Source: an uncultured Eubacteriales bacterium | GTDB lineage: Bacteria > Bacillota > Clostridia > Christensenellales > UBA1242 | Direction of reading: 5' to 3' | Length of the DNA: 12,046 nucleotides | NCBI GenBank assembly: GCA_948949055.1 | Contig: CARBWQ010000012.1 | Span: 1-12,046 of the forward strand | Part shown: one piece after another, positions 1-6,379 of the stretch | Numbering within the stretch: position 1 is the stretch's first letter | How the letters are laid out: each line of letters opens with the position of its first letter | Made by a program: the position numbers and the translations under genes | The notes under the pieces: generated by a model | The model's database searches: none | What the model saw: only the letters and a program-made list of their open reading frames with translations | Told to the model about the DNA's origin: nothing

Positions 1-850
1 CTTCTCTTCTTGCTTCTTCGGCTTTTCTCGCTTCTTCTGCCAACCTTTTTTCTTCTTTTTCATTGTGTTTTGCAATTCTTGCAGACTTCATATCTTCTAG
101 CTTCTTTTTAATCATTCTTACAGGATCAAGAAGTTTTGCAAGCCCACCTTTAATCTTGTCAATCTTTGCTTGACGAACAGCAAGTTTTTCCTTTAAAGCA
201 TTTTCTTTTATAGTTTCTATTTCTCTTGCTTCAAGAGCTAAGTCAGCCTGTTTTTCAACAAGTTTATCAAGATTTACTTTTCCTTCTCCAAATTCCTCAT
301 CAAAAAGCACTTGACTATCAACAGCTTCACCTTCCAATTTTACACAAGCCTTGATATTTTCAAGAAATTTATTTTGAATATTATCAATCTTCTCTGCAAG
401 CTGGTCTAATTCCTCGATAGACTTCGATTTAAGAATATCTAAAATTTCAGAACCATCCATTGCATTAATAATAAGTTTATTTGCATTCTTTTTAACATAA
501 TCATAAGCAACCACAGCATGCACTAATGGAGCTATAAACCTTTCAGCTTTACTTTCGTCAACTTCTTCGTAATAATTGCCTTTACCACCATCTTCAAGCT
601 GGAAAGTTTCATCACCTATCTTAATAGTTGCATTAAGTACCTTTTCGCTATACTCCTTATAACTAAAACTACGTTTGTCCCAATCTGTCTGAACACGTTT
701 GAAACCATAGCTAAATTGTATACTTGCATCTATGCCAGGTAAATTCATTTTATAATTACGACTAAAATTATTGATATTTTCTTTTTCATTTATTTCCGTT
801 TTATAAGCAATATCGCCAAATGAATTTTTATTAATAGTTAAATCAAACAT
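1..850 (-). CDS. Partial coiled-coil protein of unknown function (C-terminus beyond the window)
   Basis: An open frame of 283 codons runs from an ATG at 850 to the left window edge without a stop, so the C-terminus is missing. The start is well supported: AAGGAG sits about 8 nt upstream, directly below a consensus promoter. Residues 1 to about 150 look globular, with no signal peptide or membrane helix. From about residue 150 the protein becomes helical and highly charged. The last 25 or so visible residues are a Lys/Glu/Arg/Ala run (KRLAEEARKAEEARRE) typical of a long coiled coil or single alpha-helix. I recognise no family and assign no function. It is a cytoplasmic protein as far as visible. 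The upstream ABC gene ends 63 nt away on the same strand, but this gene has its own strong promoter. The reality of the gene is very likely; its role is unknown. Confidence 0.85.
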   Translation of the reverse strand, partial: MFDLTINKNSFGDIAYKTEINEKENINNFSRNYKMNLPGIDASIQFSYGFKRVQTDWDKRSFSYKEYSEKVLNATIKIGDETFQLEDGGKGNYYEEVDESKAERFIAPLVHAVVAYDYVKKNANKLIINAMDGSEILDILKSKSIEELDQLAEKIDNIQNKFLENIKACVKLEGEAVDSQVLFDEEFGEGKVNLDKLVEKQADLALEAREIETIKENALKEKLAVRQAKIDKIKGGLAKLLDPVRMIKKKLEDMKSARIAKHNEKEEKRLAEEARKAEEARRE

Positions 851-869
851 AATAGTTCTCCTTTTTTTT

Positions 870-898
870 ATTATACCACATTTGCAAGGATAAGTCAA
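870..898 (-). promoter_or_regulatory. Consensus sigma-A promoter for the coiled-coil gene
   Basis: Read on the minus strand, TTGACT (893-898) and TATAAT (870-875) are separated by exactly 17 nt, and a TG one base before the -10 makes it an extended -10. Transcription would start near 863, giving a leader of only about 13 nt that contains the AAGGAG ribosome binding site. The promoter lies just after the ABC gene stop, so this gene need not depend on read-through. Confidence 0.85.
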
Positions 899-913
899 TA
901 TCAATTTTTAATT

Positions 914-2626
914 TTAAAACTCTATCACTTCGTCTGCAATTGTTGATACTCTCTTATCATGAGAAATTATTATCGCTATTTTACCTTTGTCTTTAAGGTT
1001 ATTTATCTCACTTATTACCTTTTCAACATTGGTTTTGTCAAGCTCGTTTGTTGGTTCATCAAAGATATAGATATCTGCATCTTTTGACATTGCTCGTATA
1101 AAGTCTATTCTCTTCTTTTCGCCACCAGATAGAGTGCTACTCGTATTGCCCTCGGTATATTCTCTTTCTACTATTTTATCCATAGTAAAAAGTTCTATAA
1201 GCCTTTTACTTTCTTCATTCAGTTCTCTATCAGGATAACTAATATTTTCTTTTATACTTCTATCAAAGAGGATAGAATCTTGAAACATATAGGAAAGCTT
1301 TTGCGAATAATCAAATAATGAAGACATGTGGTATTTTTCATTAACTATCACCTCTCCACTTTCAATTTCACGAAGACCACAGAGTGCATTTATAAAGGTT
1401 GTCTTTCCCTTTCCACTTCGACCAGATAGCTGATAAACTTTTCCACTTTCAAATTTGGCATTGTAAGTGCCTTCAAACCTACCTATTTTTACCTTTACAT
1501 TATTTATTTCAAGCTTTTCAATCTTTCCATTAACAAGTTCCTCTATAAGTTCATTGCTTGGAAGTTTAAGATTTGCTTCATTGGCATTTAGTTGCTTCAA
1601 ATTGCAAAGTTTTATTGACGCATTTAATATATCACTAATTTGATAACCCCATTGTTCAATTCTTGTTTGTACACTAGACGTCATAGTGAAAATAATTGTG
1701 ATAGATGCGATGACTGCCTCAGCATTGTGTCTTAATACAAAAATTGAAACAGCGCTTGCAAGACCGATAAATTCTATTGTGATTATTAGTAGCCAATACC
1801 AAAATCCAACCTGAGCTCTCTTTTTGTGATTTTTAAAGAAACGACTATTTAAAATCCCTAAATGCCTTTCCTCTTCTACTTTGGATTTCTGCATTGTTAT
1901 AAGAGGAAGGTTCTGAATAGATGTCAAAAACTGATTGCCAATTTTAGCATTGGTTTTTTCAATCTTTTCAACAATTGGATTTTGCAATTTTGTTCTGATA
2001 ACTATACCTAATAGAATTAATATTATAAATACCACATTACAAATTCCAACTAGATAGTCAATCATAAATAATGTAATACTCATAAATACGACAGTGATAC
2101 AAGATGTAACTATATTCCAACAAAATGGCTCTAAAATTTGATAAATGCAGTCAGTTGCATTTTTAACAATATAGTTAACCTCGCCATTAGTGCAACCATA
2201 ATCTAAGTTTTTTCGTTCGAGTAAAAGCATTTGTTGCGCTTTAATATTAACTACGCAAATCATCTTTCTAGCAAAGATATCAACTAGATAGTAATTTAGC
2301 ATACCAAAAACCCAAAGCACAATCTGTATCCCACAAAGGATAAAAACTAGTGGAATTGTCGATATGCCAGTAAAGTCAAAGAAAAGAAACTTAACTTTTT
2401 CTCCCACTACTTGTGCAAGAACAAGTGAAGGTATAATGTCTGTAAAAAGAGTACAAAAAGCTGAAATAAAAGAAAATGCAAAAATAGAACAAAAGGTAAT
2501 TTTTTCCTTTTTTCCCATAAAAGACCAAACTATTTTTAATGCTTGAAAAATACCTTTTTTATTTTTATTTATTTTTTCATCTTTAATTTTAATCTCATTA
2601 TTTTTGAGATTTTTTTTGCTAAGCAT
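914..2626 (-). CDS. ABC transporter half-molecule: six-helix permease fused to ATPase
   Basis: This is a 570-residue type I exporter half-transporter that should act as a homodimer, or heterodimer with a partner not seen here, moving an unknown substrate across the membrane. After a Lys/Asn-rich cytosolic tail (1-30), hydrophobic segments lie near 42-62, 90-115, 170-190, 190-210, 278-298 and 303-318. The ATPase domain has Walker A GRSGKGKTT (402-410), Q-loop Gln449, signature LSGGE (499-503), Walker B IYIFDE with catalytic Glu524, D-loop NELD, and switch His556. The signature ends in Glu rather than the commoner Gln, and the aromatic A-loop residue expected about 25 residues before Walker A is not obvious (NVKVKI there). 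No peptidase domain is present. The start has a GGGGAG ribosome binding site. It is preceded by its own promoter overlapping an inverted repeat, suggesting regulated expression. The family is certain; the substrate is unknown. Confidence 0.93.
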   Translation of the reverse strand: MLSKKNLKNNEIKIKDEKINKNKKGIFQALKIVWSFMGKKEKITFCSIFAFSFISAFCTLFTDIIPSLVLAQVVGEKVKFLFFDFTGISTIPLVFILCGIQIVLWVFGMLNYYLVDIFARKMICVVNIKAQQMLLLERKNLDYGCTNGEVNYIVKNATDCIYQILEPFCWNIVTSCITVVFMSITLFMIDYLVGICNVVFIILILLGIVIRTKLQNPIVEKIEKTNAKIGNQFLTSIQNLPLITMQKSKVEEERHLGILNSRFFKNHKKRAQVGFWYWLLIITIEFIGLASAVSIFVLRHNAEAVIASITIIFTMTSSVQTRIEQWGYQISDILNASIKLCNLKQLNANEANLKLPSNELIEELVNGKIEKLEINNVKVKIGRFEGTYNAKFESGKVYQLSGRSGKGKTTFINALCGLREIESGEVIVNEKYHMSSLFDYSQKLSYMFQDSILFDRSIKENISYPDRELNEESKRLIELFTMDKIVEREYTEGNTSSTLSGGEKKRIDFIRAMSKDADIYIFDEPTNELDKTNVEKVISEINNLKDKGKIAIIISHDKRVSTIADEVIEF

Positions 2627-2666
2627 TTTTCTCCCCTTGTTTTAAGGCAAATTAGCCATTTTTAAT

Positions 2667-2695
2667 ATATTATCTTGAACGACAAAAAATGTCAA
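2667..2695 (-). promoter_or_regulatory. Sigma-A promoter of the ABC transporter gene
   Basis: On the minus strand TTGACA (2690-2695, perfect -35) and TAATAT (2667-2672, 5 of 6 to the -10 consensus in the usual T-A---T positions) are separated by 17 nt. The predicted start is near 2660, about 33 nt before the ATG at 2626, leaving room for the GGGGAG ribosome binding site. Confidence 0.8.
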
Positions 2696-2700
2696 GATAA
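2670..2700. promoter_or_regulatory. Inverted repeat overlapping the ABC promoter, possible operator
   Basis: TTATCTTGA (2670-2678) and TCAAGATAA (2692-2700) are perfect 9-bp inverted arms separated by 13 nt. The right arm covers most of the -35 hexamer and the left arm the downstream part of the -10/-35 spacer. The arm centres are 22 nt apart, two helical turns, as expected for a dimeric repressor. No T-tract follows it on the minus strand, so it is not a terminator. No regulator gene is adjacent. Confidence 0.5.
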
Positions 2701-2708
2701 AAATAACC

Positions 2709-2741
2709 AAAAAATCACAAATTAATTTTTTGTGATTTTTT
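2709..2741 (-). terminator. Intrinsic terminator after the AAA+ ATPase gene
   Basis: A 13-bp hairpin (2709-2721 pairing with 2729-2741, 7-nt loop) lies 14 nt past the stop of the AAA+ gene. The core TTTGTGA/TCACAAA is flanked by A and T runs, so that on the minus strand the stem ends in a run of T. The stem is weak in GC, but the position between two same-strand genes, just upstream of the ABC promoter, supports termination. Confidence 0.65.
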
Positions 2742-2754
2742 TAAATATTTTTAT

Positions 2755-4860
2755 TTATTCTAATTCTACTATATAATCATATAATGACTTAATAAATTCT
2801 GTTTGTTCATCTTCTTTATTTTTTTGACTTTTAGCAGTTTTCTTTTCTTTCTTTGTACTGTTTAGACTGTCGATAAGAATTGCTCTTTCGTCATTATCTT
2901 CTATCCAAAGACTATCAAACATCGCCAAATACTCATCTCCTAAATATTCCTCAATAAACATTCTTACCTTTTCAACTTGATTCTCGTCTGCTATTCTCAG
3001 AGCACATGTCAAAGCATACTTATCATTTGCAGTTTTTGGCAAATCACTTGAATTAAAGGTATCATTCATCACATCATATATAGTCATTCTTGTTTTCTTT
3101 ATATAATCCACAAAAGCAGTAGTCATTTTTGAACCTATTTTGTCTTCTATTAGTTTTGGTCTTAAATTACCTTTGCAAGAATAGATGATATTAGAAACCT
3201 GTTCCCAGCCACGTGGGTCATGTGCATACTTTGGTGGATTTTCTGGATCATATTTTGTATAGAAAACTTTATCAGCATGAGCTGAAACAAATCCTGCCAC
3301 TAATGGATGAATCTTTTGTTTGCCGTCTGGACGAAGTTCACTTCCCCATTCCAGCCAGCTCTTTAAGTCTAGTTTTAAATATATGTGAGCATTAAATCTT
3401 CTGAATAATGGCTCTGGCATATTGTATGCTGCATCTGATTCCTCTGGGCTATTTCCTGCTGCTATCACTACGCAGTTCTTTGGCAATTCTCCTCTGCCCG
3501 GCTCTATTGTATTCTCTAACGCTAGATGATATATGAGCGACTGAGTTGATTCTGGTACATTTGTAAGCTCGTCTATAAATAATACATGATATCTATCTGG
3601 CTCTCTCTTACAATCATCACATAACTTTGTATACCATGTTGGTGGTATCCATGAAGCTAATCCATTTTCATAGGCTGTCTTTCCCATTACCTCTTCTGGA
3701 AGCATATCCTTTCTAAGTATGATTGTAGCACAGTCTGGTGAAAGTTCTTCTACTCGTCTTGATTTTCCTATACCACTAGGGCCATGGAGCATAAAACTCA
3801 TTCCCTCTTCAATGTAAAACTTTAATTGATCTTTTAAACTCAAAGGCTTTTCATCTACTTTTAAAAAATATGGATCTACAACCTTTCTTTTCTCTACGAC
3901 CAGTTTTCTTTCAAGATCACGCTGTGCTTTTTTCGACTGATATTCTTCAAAGTTTGCTATTTCAATTCCACCAAAGACCTCATCAATAAAACCTTTGCCA
4001 GCAAAATTCAAATTAGCCTTTGTAATAAGATCTCGATTTCCATTTCCAGACAAAATTTCTTGTCTTAAATCATAACCATTTAAATAAGCTCTAATGAGTG
4101 AATTTTGCCAACGAGTATTTGTGTCATTAATATAATATGGTATACCTGACATAATTGCTTGCTCAGTGTGTAATTGCAATTCCCCAATATCATCTTTAAA
4201 CGTCAAGGTAGTTAAGTCTAATACCTTTTTATAATTTTCAATAACAAAATTTATAGGTTCAACCTTAAACCAGTAGTAACATCCTCTTATATTTGAACTA
4301 CCATCAGAAAATACTATTCCTTTATCCCCTGGAGATGCTTTTACCCTAACATATCTTTCACCTTTATACTCATATTCAACAATTCTTTCTTTATGATTAT
4401 GCATTCCGTAGTATGATTTTCCTGTGACTATAAAATCTTTTGAATTAGTGATAGAAAATTCTTGTTCAAGCTCTGAGCTATTTTTGGCAATAGTATTAGG
4501 ATAGCAAATATCTTTAAAACTAATTGTATAATAAGTTTTTTTACTGTTAACTTGTTTAACCCCACTATTTTCAAACAAGTTAACAGTTTGCAAATCTAAA
4601 TTAAAAGATGGACAAATTCCCCAATGTTTATTGGTCGGATAACCACCAAAAATCATGTTTTTAGAACTATCAATTACTTTTATACTATAACTGCTATAAA
4701 AATCTCTTGTCATTAAGTTTTTATGTCCATGGCAAGCTTTTGCATAGTCAGTAAAATCTTCCATAAATCCTAATTTTAGTCGGTCCTCAGATGGTAAACA
4801 TATCAAATCCTTACAACCGTCTTCAATTGTTGTTTTAATCAATAAATCCTTTAAATTCAT
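2755..4860 (-). CDS. MoxR-like AAA+ ATPase with DUF6273-like N-terminal half
   Basis: This 701-residue protein carries an AAA+ domain of the MoxR/AAA_5 (dynein-related) type, a class that remodels or loads partners by ATP hydrolysis. Visible motifs are Walker A GPSGIGKS (360-367), Walker B VLFIDE (426-431), sensor 1 Asn470 in AAGN, and the arginine-finger region MPEPLFRRFN (481-490). A charged Lys/Glu linker (665-685) precedes a short C-terminal helix. The N-terminal 300 residues resemble pieces of the DUF6273 domain in reverse order: residues 20-95 match its C-terminal part (LPSEDRL, DFTDYAKA, GICPSFNLDL) and residues 195-270 its N-terminal part (TRWQNSLIRAYLNGY). MoxR ATPases usually pair with a VWA-domain protein, and none is in this window. 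The start has AAAAGAGG 6 nt upstream. A hairpin terminator follows, so it is probably monocistronic. No signal peptide is seen. The ATPase call is strong; the cellular task is unknown. Confidence 0.88.
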   Translation of the reverse strand: MNLKDLLIKTTIEDGCKDLICLPSEDRLKLGFMEDFTDYAKACHGHKNLMTRDFYSSYSIKVIDSSKNMIFGGYPTNKHWGICPSFNLDLQTVNLFENSGVKQVNSKKTYYTISFKDICYPNTIAKNSSELEQEFSITNSKDFIVTGKSYYGMHNHKERIVEYEYKGERYVRVKASPGDKGIVFSDGSSNIRGCYYWFKVEPINFVIENYKKVLDLTTLTFKDDIGELQLHTEQAIMSGIPYYINDTNTRWQNSLIRAYLNGYDLRQEILSGNGNRDLITKANLNFAGKGFIDEVFGGIEIANFEEYQSKKAQRDLERKLVVEKRKVVDPYFLKVDEKPLSLKDQLKFYIEEGMSFMLHGPSGIGKSRRVEELSPDCATIILRKDMLPEEVMGKTAYENGLASWIPPTWYTKLCDDCKREPDRYHVLFIDELTNVPESTQSLIYHLALENTIEPGRGELPKNCVVIAAGNSPEESDAAYNMPEPLFRRFNAHIYLKLDLKSWLEWGSELRPDGKQKIHPLVAGFVSAHADKVFYTKYDPENPPKYAHDPRGWEQVSNIIYSCKGNLRPKLIEDKIGSKMTTAFVDYIKKTRMTIYDVMNDTFNSSDLPKTANDKYALTCALRIADENQVEKVRMFIEEYLGDEYLAMFDSLWIEDNDERAILIDSLNSTKKEKKTAKSQKNKEDEQTEFIKSLYDYIVELE

Positions 4861-4932
4861 ATAAAACCTCTTTTAAAAATAGTATCATATTATTAAGGGT
4901 TTTTCAATATTAAATTTGAAAATTATTAATAA

Positions 4933-4961
4933 AATATAATTCCCCAACAATTCAATTACAA
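4933..4961 (-). promoter_or_regulatory. Candidate promoter for the AAA+ ATPase gene
   Basis: On the minus strand TTGTAA (4956-4961, 4 of 6) and TATATT (4933-4938, 5 of 6) are 17 nt apart. This would give a leader of about 65 nt. The spacer is so A/T-rich that chance matches are likely, and the -35 overlaps a possible tiny reading frame, so this is only the best candidate. Confidence 0.35.
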
Positions 4962-4975
4962 AAATACTTTGACAT
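4952..4975 (-). CDS. Possible 7-residue leader peptide upstream of the AAA+ gene
   Basis: On the minus strand a perfect AAAGGAG (4981-4987) sits 5 nt before an ATG that opens a seven-codon frame, MSKYFCN, ending in TGA. The ribosome binding site is better than that of the AAA+ gene 92 nt downstream. It could be a translated leader peptide, a remnant of a decayed gene start, or chance. No run of regulatory codons or paired hairpins typical of an attenuator was recognised. Confidence 0.25.
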   Translation of the reverse strand: MSKYFCN

Positions 4976-5005
4976 TTTATCTCCTTTATCGATTTCAATT
5001 AGTCA

Positions 5006-5019
5006 TTGACACTTGTCAA
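5006..5019. repeat. Palindrome TTGACA-CT-TGTCAA
   Basis: Perfect 6-bp inverted arms with a 2-nt centre lie between the spoIIP terminator and the AAA+ gene. Each arm equals a perfect -35 hexamer, one on each strand, but no matching -10 lies 16-18 nt away on either strand. It could be a regulator binding site for the AAA+ gene. Confidence 0.35.
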
Positions 5020-5040
5020 GCTTTTTCAAATAAATTTTCA

Positions 5041-5082
5041 AAATCAAAAAAAGCGAGAATAATTCTACGCTTATTTTGATTT
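5041..5082 (-). terminator. Intrinsic terminator of spoIIP
   Basis: A 15-bp stem with one mismatch (5041-5055 with 5068-5082), topped by an inner AGAAT/ATTCT pairing, overlaps the stop codon of spoIIP. On the minus strand the GC-containing CGCTT part is followed by TTTTTTT. It separates spoIIP from the AAA+ gene, so the two are probably not one operon. Confidence 0.8.
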
Positions 5083-6276
5083 ATCTTTCTTTTTCTTTTC
5101 ATTTCTTTTTAATGCCATTGCACCCAAAGTCAGACCCAATATTGTTAAAACAGAAAGCACAATCGCCCAAATCCAACCCTTACTATTTTGAGTTGTCTGT
5201 TGGGAATCGTTATTTGTATTGGTGGTCGTATTATTTTCAGAGTTATTATTACTCTCTCCATTGTTTGTAGTGCCGTTATTAATATTGTTTCCATTATTTG
5301 TAGGAGGCTTAGGTGAAATATCCACAATTTCATCAGGTTTATTTGGATCATCTATTGAAATATTTCCATCGCCGTCAGTTTCGCTTGCGTAAAGTGCTGT
5401 ATCGACCACGTCGGCAAGAAGAGGAACTGACTTTAATACATATTCTTTTTCTATTAAATATGTACCCATTTCAAATAATAGATCTGTTGGTTGAAGAGCT
5501 TGGTTATAATGCCCCTTGCCTAGATAAATATCAGAAAATAGGAAGGGATATTTGCTGTTGCCGAGTGCAAATATCTTTTGAGCAAAAGCATAATTTTCAT
5601 CAAAGTTTGGGTTTGACTTTCCAATAACTATTCTTACTTTACTATAACCTTCTCCATTATTTGTGACATAATAATAACTCTTGCTAACTCCATCTCTATG
5701 AACATCAAACATGGCATCAGGTCTTTCTTCACTTAAAAGCCTGTTTGCAGTAACTGCCGAACGAGTATAAGCAGTGCTATTATGAGGAATATGCAAAGTT
5801 TCGTCAAGTACAACATTTATTCCCTTTTTGGTAAGCTCATCTTTGAAAGTTGTGGCGACATCATGAATTCCACCAGCACCATATATACTATCATAACCGT
5901 CAGTTGGAGTATAACTTTCATCATTATGTGTCATGTACAAACAAATCTTTTTTGCAAGTTGACCACGTGCCGACATCTTGTTTTTTCTAACATTATTGTC
6001 ATATTTAATCTTTGGTGGGTCTAATTTTCGAATAAGCTTGGCATAACCCTTATGATTATCAATTTCAATTATTTCATATTCATAGAAATCGGAAGTTATA
6101 AAACCATCACCGACCTCAATAGAGCTCTTTTCGCAGATAATTTCTCCATTTTCATCATAAATAATATAGTTTTCACCTGCCATTCCATCTGAAAAGGCAA
6201 AAGCTCCATCAATTGAGACCATTGGCGTAAAGGCTAATAATGAAATTATAAATAGGATAACAATTTTCTTTTTCAT
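5071..6276 (-). CDS. spoIIP: SpoIIP-like sporulation peptidoglycan hydrolase with extra C-terminal membrane anchor
   Basis: This 401-residue protein matches the stage II sporulation protein P family, a zinc amidase/endopeptidase that cuts septal peptidoglycan during engulfment, normally with SpoIID and SpoIIM. An N-terminal signal or anchor helix (about 4-24, possible cleavage after GAFA) leads to the catalytic domain (about 110-297). Its diagnostic blocks are YMTHNDESY (His117, Glu120), AYTRSAVTANRLL, FDVHRDG (His193) and LLFEMGT (Glu269); by analogy with the Amidase_3 fold, His117, Glu120 and His193 would bind zinc and Glu269 catalyse. After it come an EF-hand-like loop (299-310), a Pro then Asn/Thr-rich linker (about 323-366), a second hydrophobic helix (367-389) and a Lys-rich tail. 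Known SpoIIP has only the N-terminal anchor, so this C-terminal extension is odd. There is no LPXTG sortase site. No ribosome binding site precedes the ATG. spoIID and spoIIM are not nearby. It diverges from the HD gene. Confidence 0.9.
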   Translation of the reverse strand: MKKKIVILFIISLLAFTPMVSIDGAFAFSDGMAGENYIIYDENGEIICEKSSIEVGDGFITSDFYEYEIIEIDNHKGYAKLIRKLDPPKIKYDNNVRKNKMSARGQLAKKICLYMTHNDESYTPTDGYDSIYGAGGIHDVATTFKDELTKKGINVVLDETLHIPHNSTAYTRSAVTANRLLSEERPDAMFDVHRDGVSKSYYYVTNNGEGYSKVRIVIGKSNPNFDENYAFAQKIFALGNSKYPFLFSDIYLGKGHYNQALQPTDLLFEMGTYLIEKEYVLKSVPLLADVVDTALYASETDGDGNISIDDPNKPDEIVDISPKPPTNNGNNINNGTTNNGESNNNSENNTTTNTNNDSQQTTQNSKGWIWAIVLSVLTILGLTLGAMALKRNEKKKKDKSK

Positions 6277-6282
6277 GTCTAT

Positions 6283-6312
6283 ATTATGTCACAAAAAACA
6301 TTTTCCATTCAA
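6283..6312 (-). promoter_or_regulatory. Candidate spoIIP promoter implying a leaderless mRNA
   Basis: On the minus strand TTGAAT (6307-6312) and CATAAT (6283-6288) are 18 nt apart, and TGA before the -10 gives an extended -10. Transcription would begin at about 6276-6277, that is on the A of the start codon. The stretch CATAATATA also fits the CATAnnnTA-like -10 shared by sporulation sigma factors, though no convincing sigma-E -35 is visible. Confidence 0.5.
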
Positions 6313-6333
6313 GAAACAGAAAAAAATAAATTA

Positions 6334-6363
6334 TTGACTTTTATTAGCTTTTTAATCTATAAT
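6334..6363 (+). promoter_or_regulatory. Consensus sigma-A promoter of the HD gene
   Basis: TTGACT (6334-6339) and a perfect TATAAT (6358-6363) are 18 nt apart. The start would be near 6370, only about 10 nt before the ATG, so the leader is barely long enough to hold the AAGGG ribosome binding site (6369-6373). Confidence 0.85.
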
Positions 6364-6379
6364 CAAATAAGGGATAATT

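Noticed and set aside
5006..5034. A plus-strand promoter from the perfect TTGACA at 5006-5011, giving RNA antisense to spoIIP.
   Set aside because: No -10-like hexamer lies 16-18 nt downstream.
5071..5200. Sortase anchoring of SpoIIP through a C-terminal sorting signal.
   Set aside because: The linker, hydrophobic helix and basic tail look similar, but no LPXTG-like motif precedes the helix.
5145..6024. Several open frames on both strands inside spoIIP.
   Set aside because: spoIIP has the diagnostic family motifs over this stretch; the other frames have no recognisable domains.
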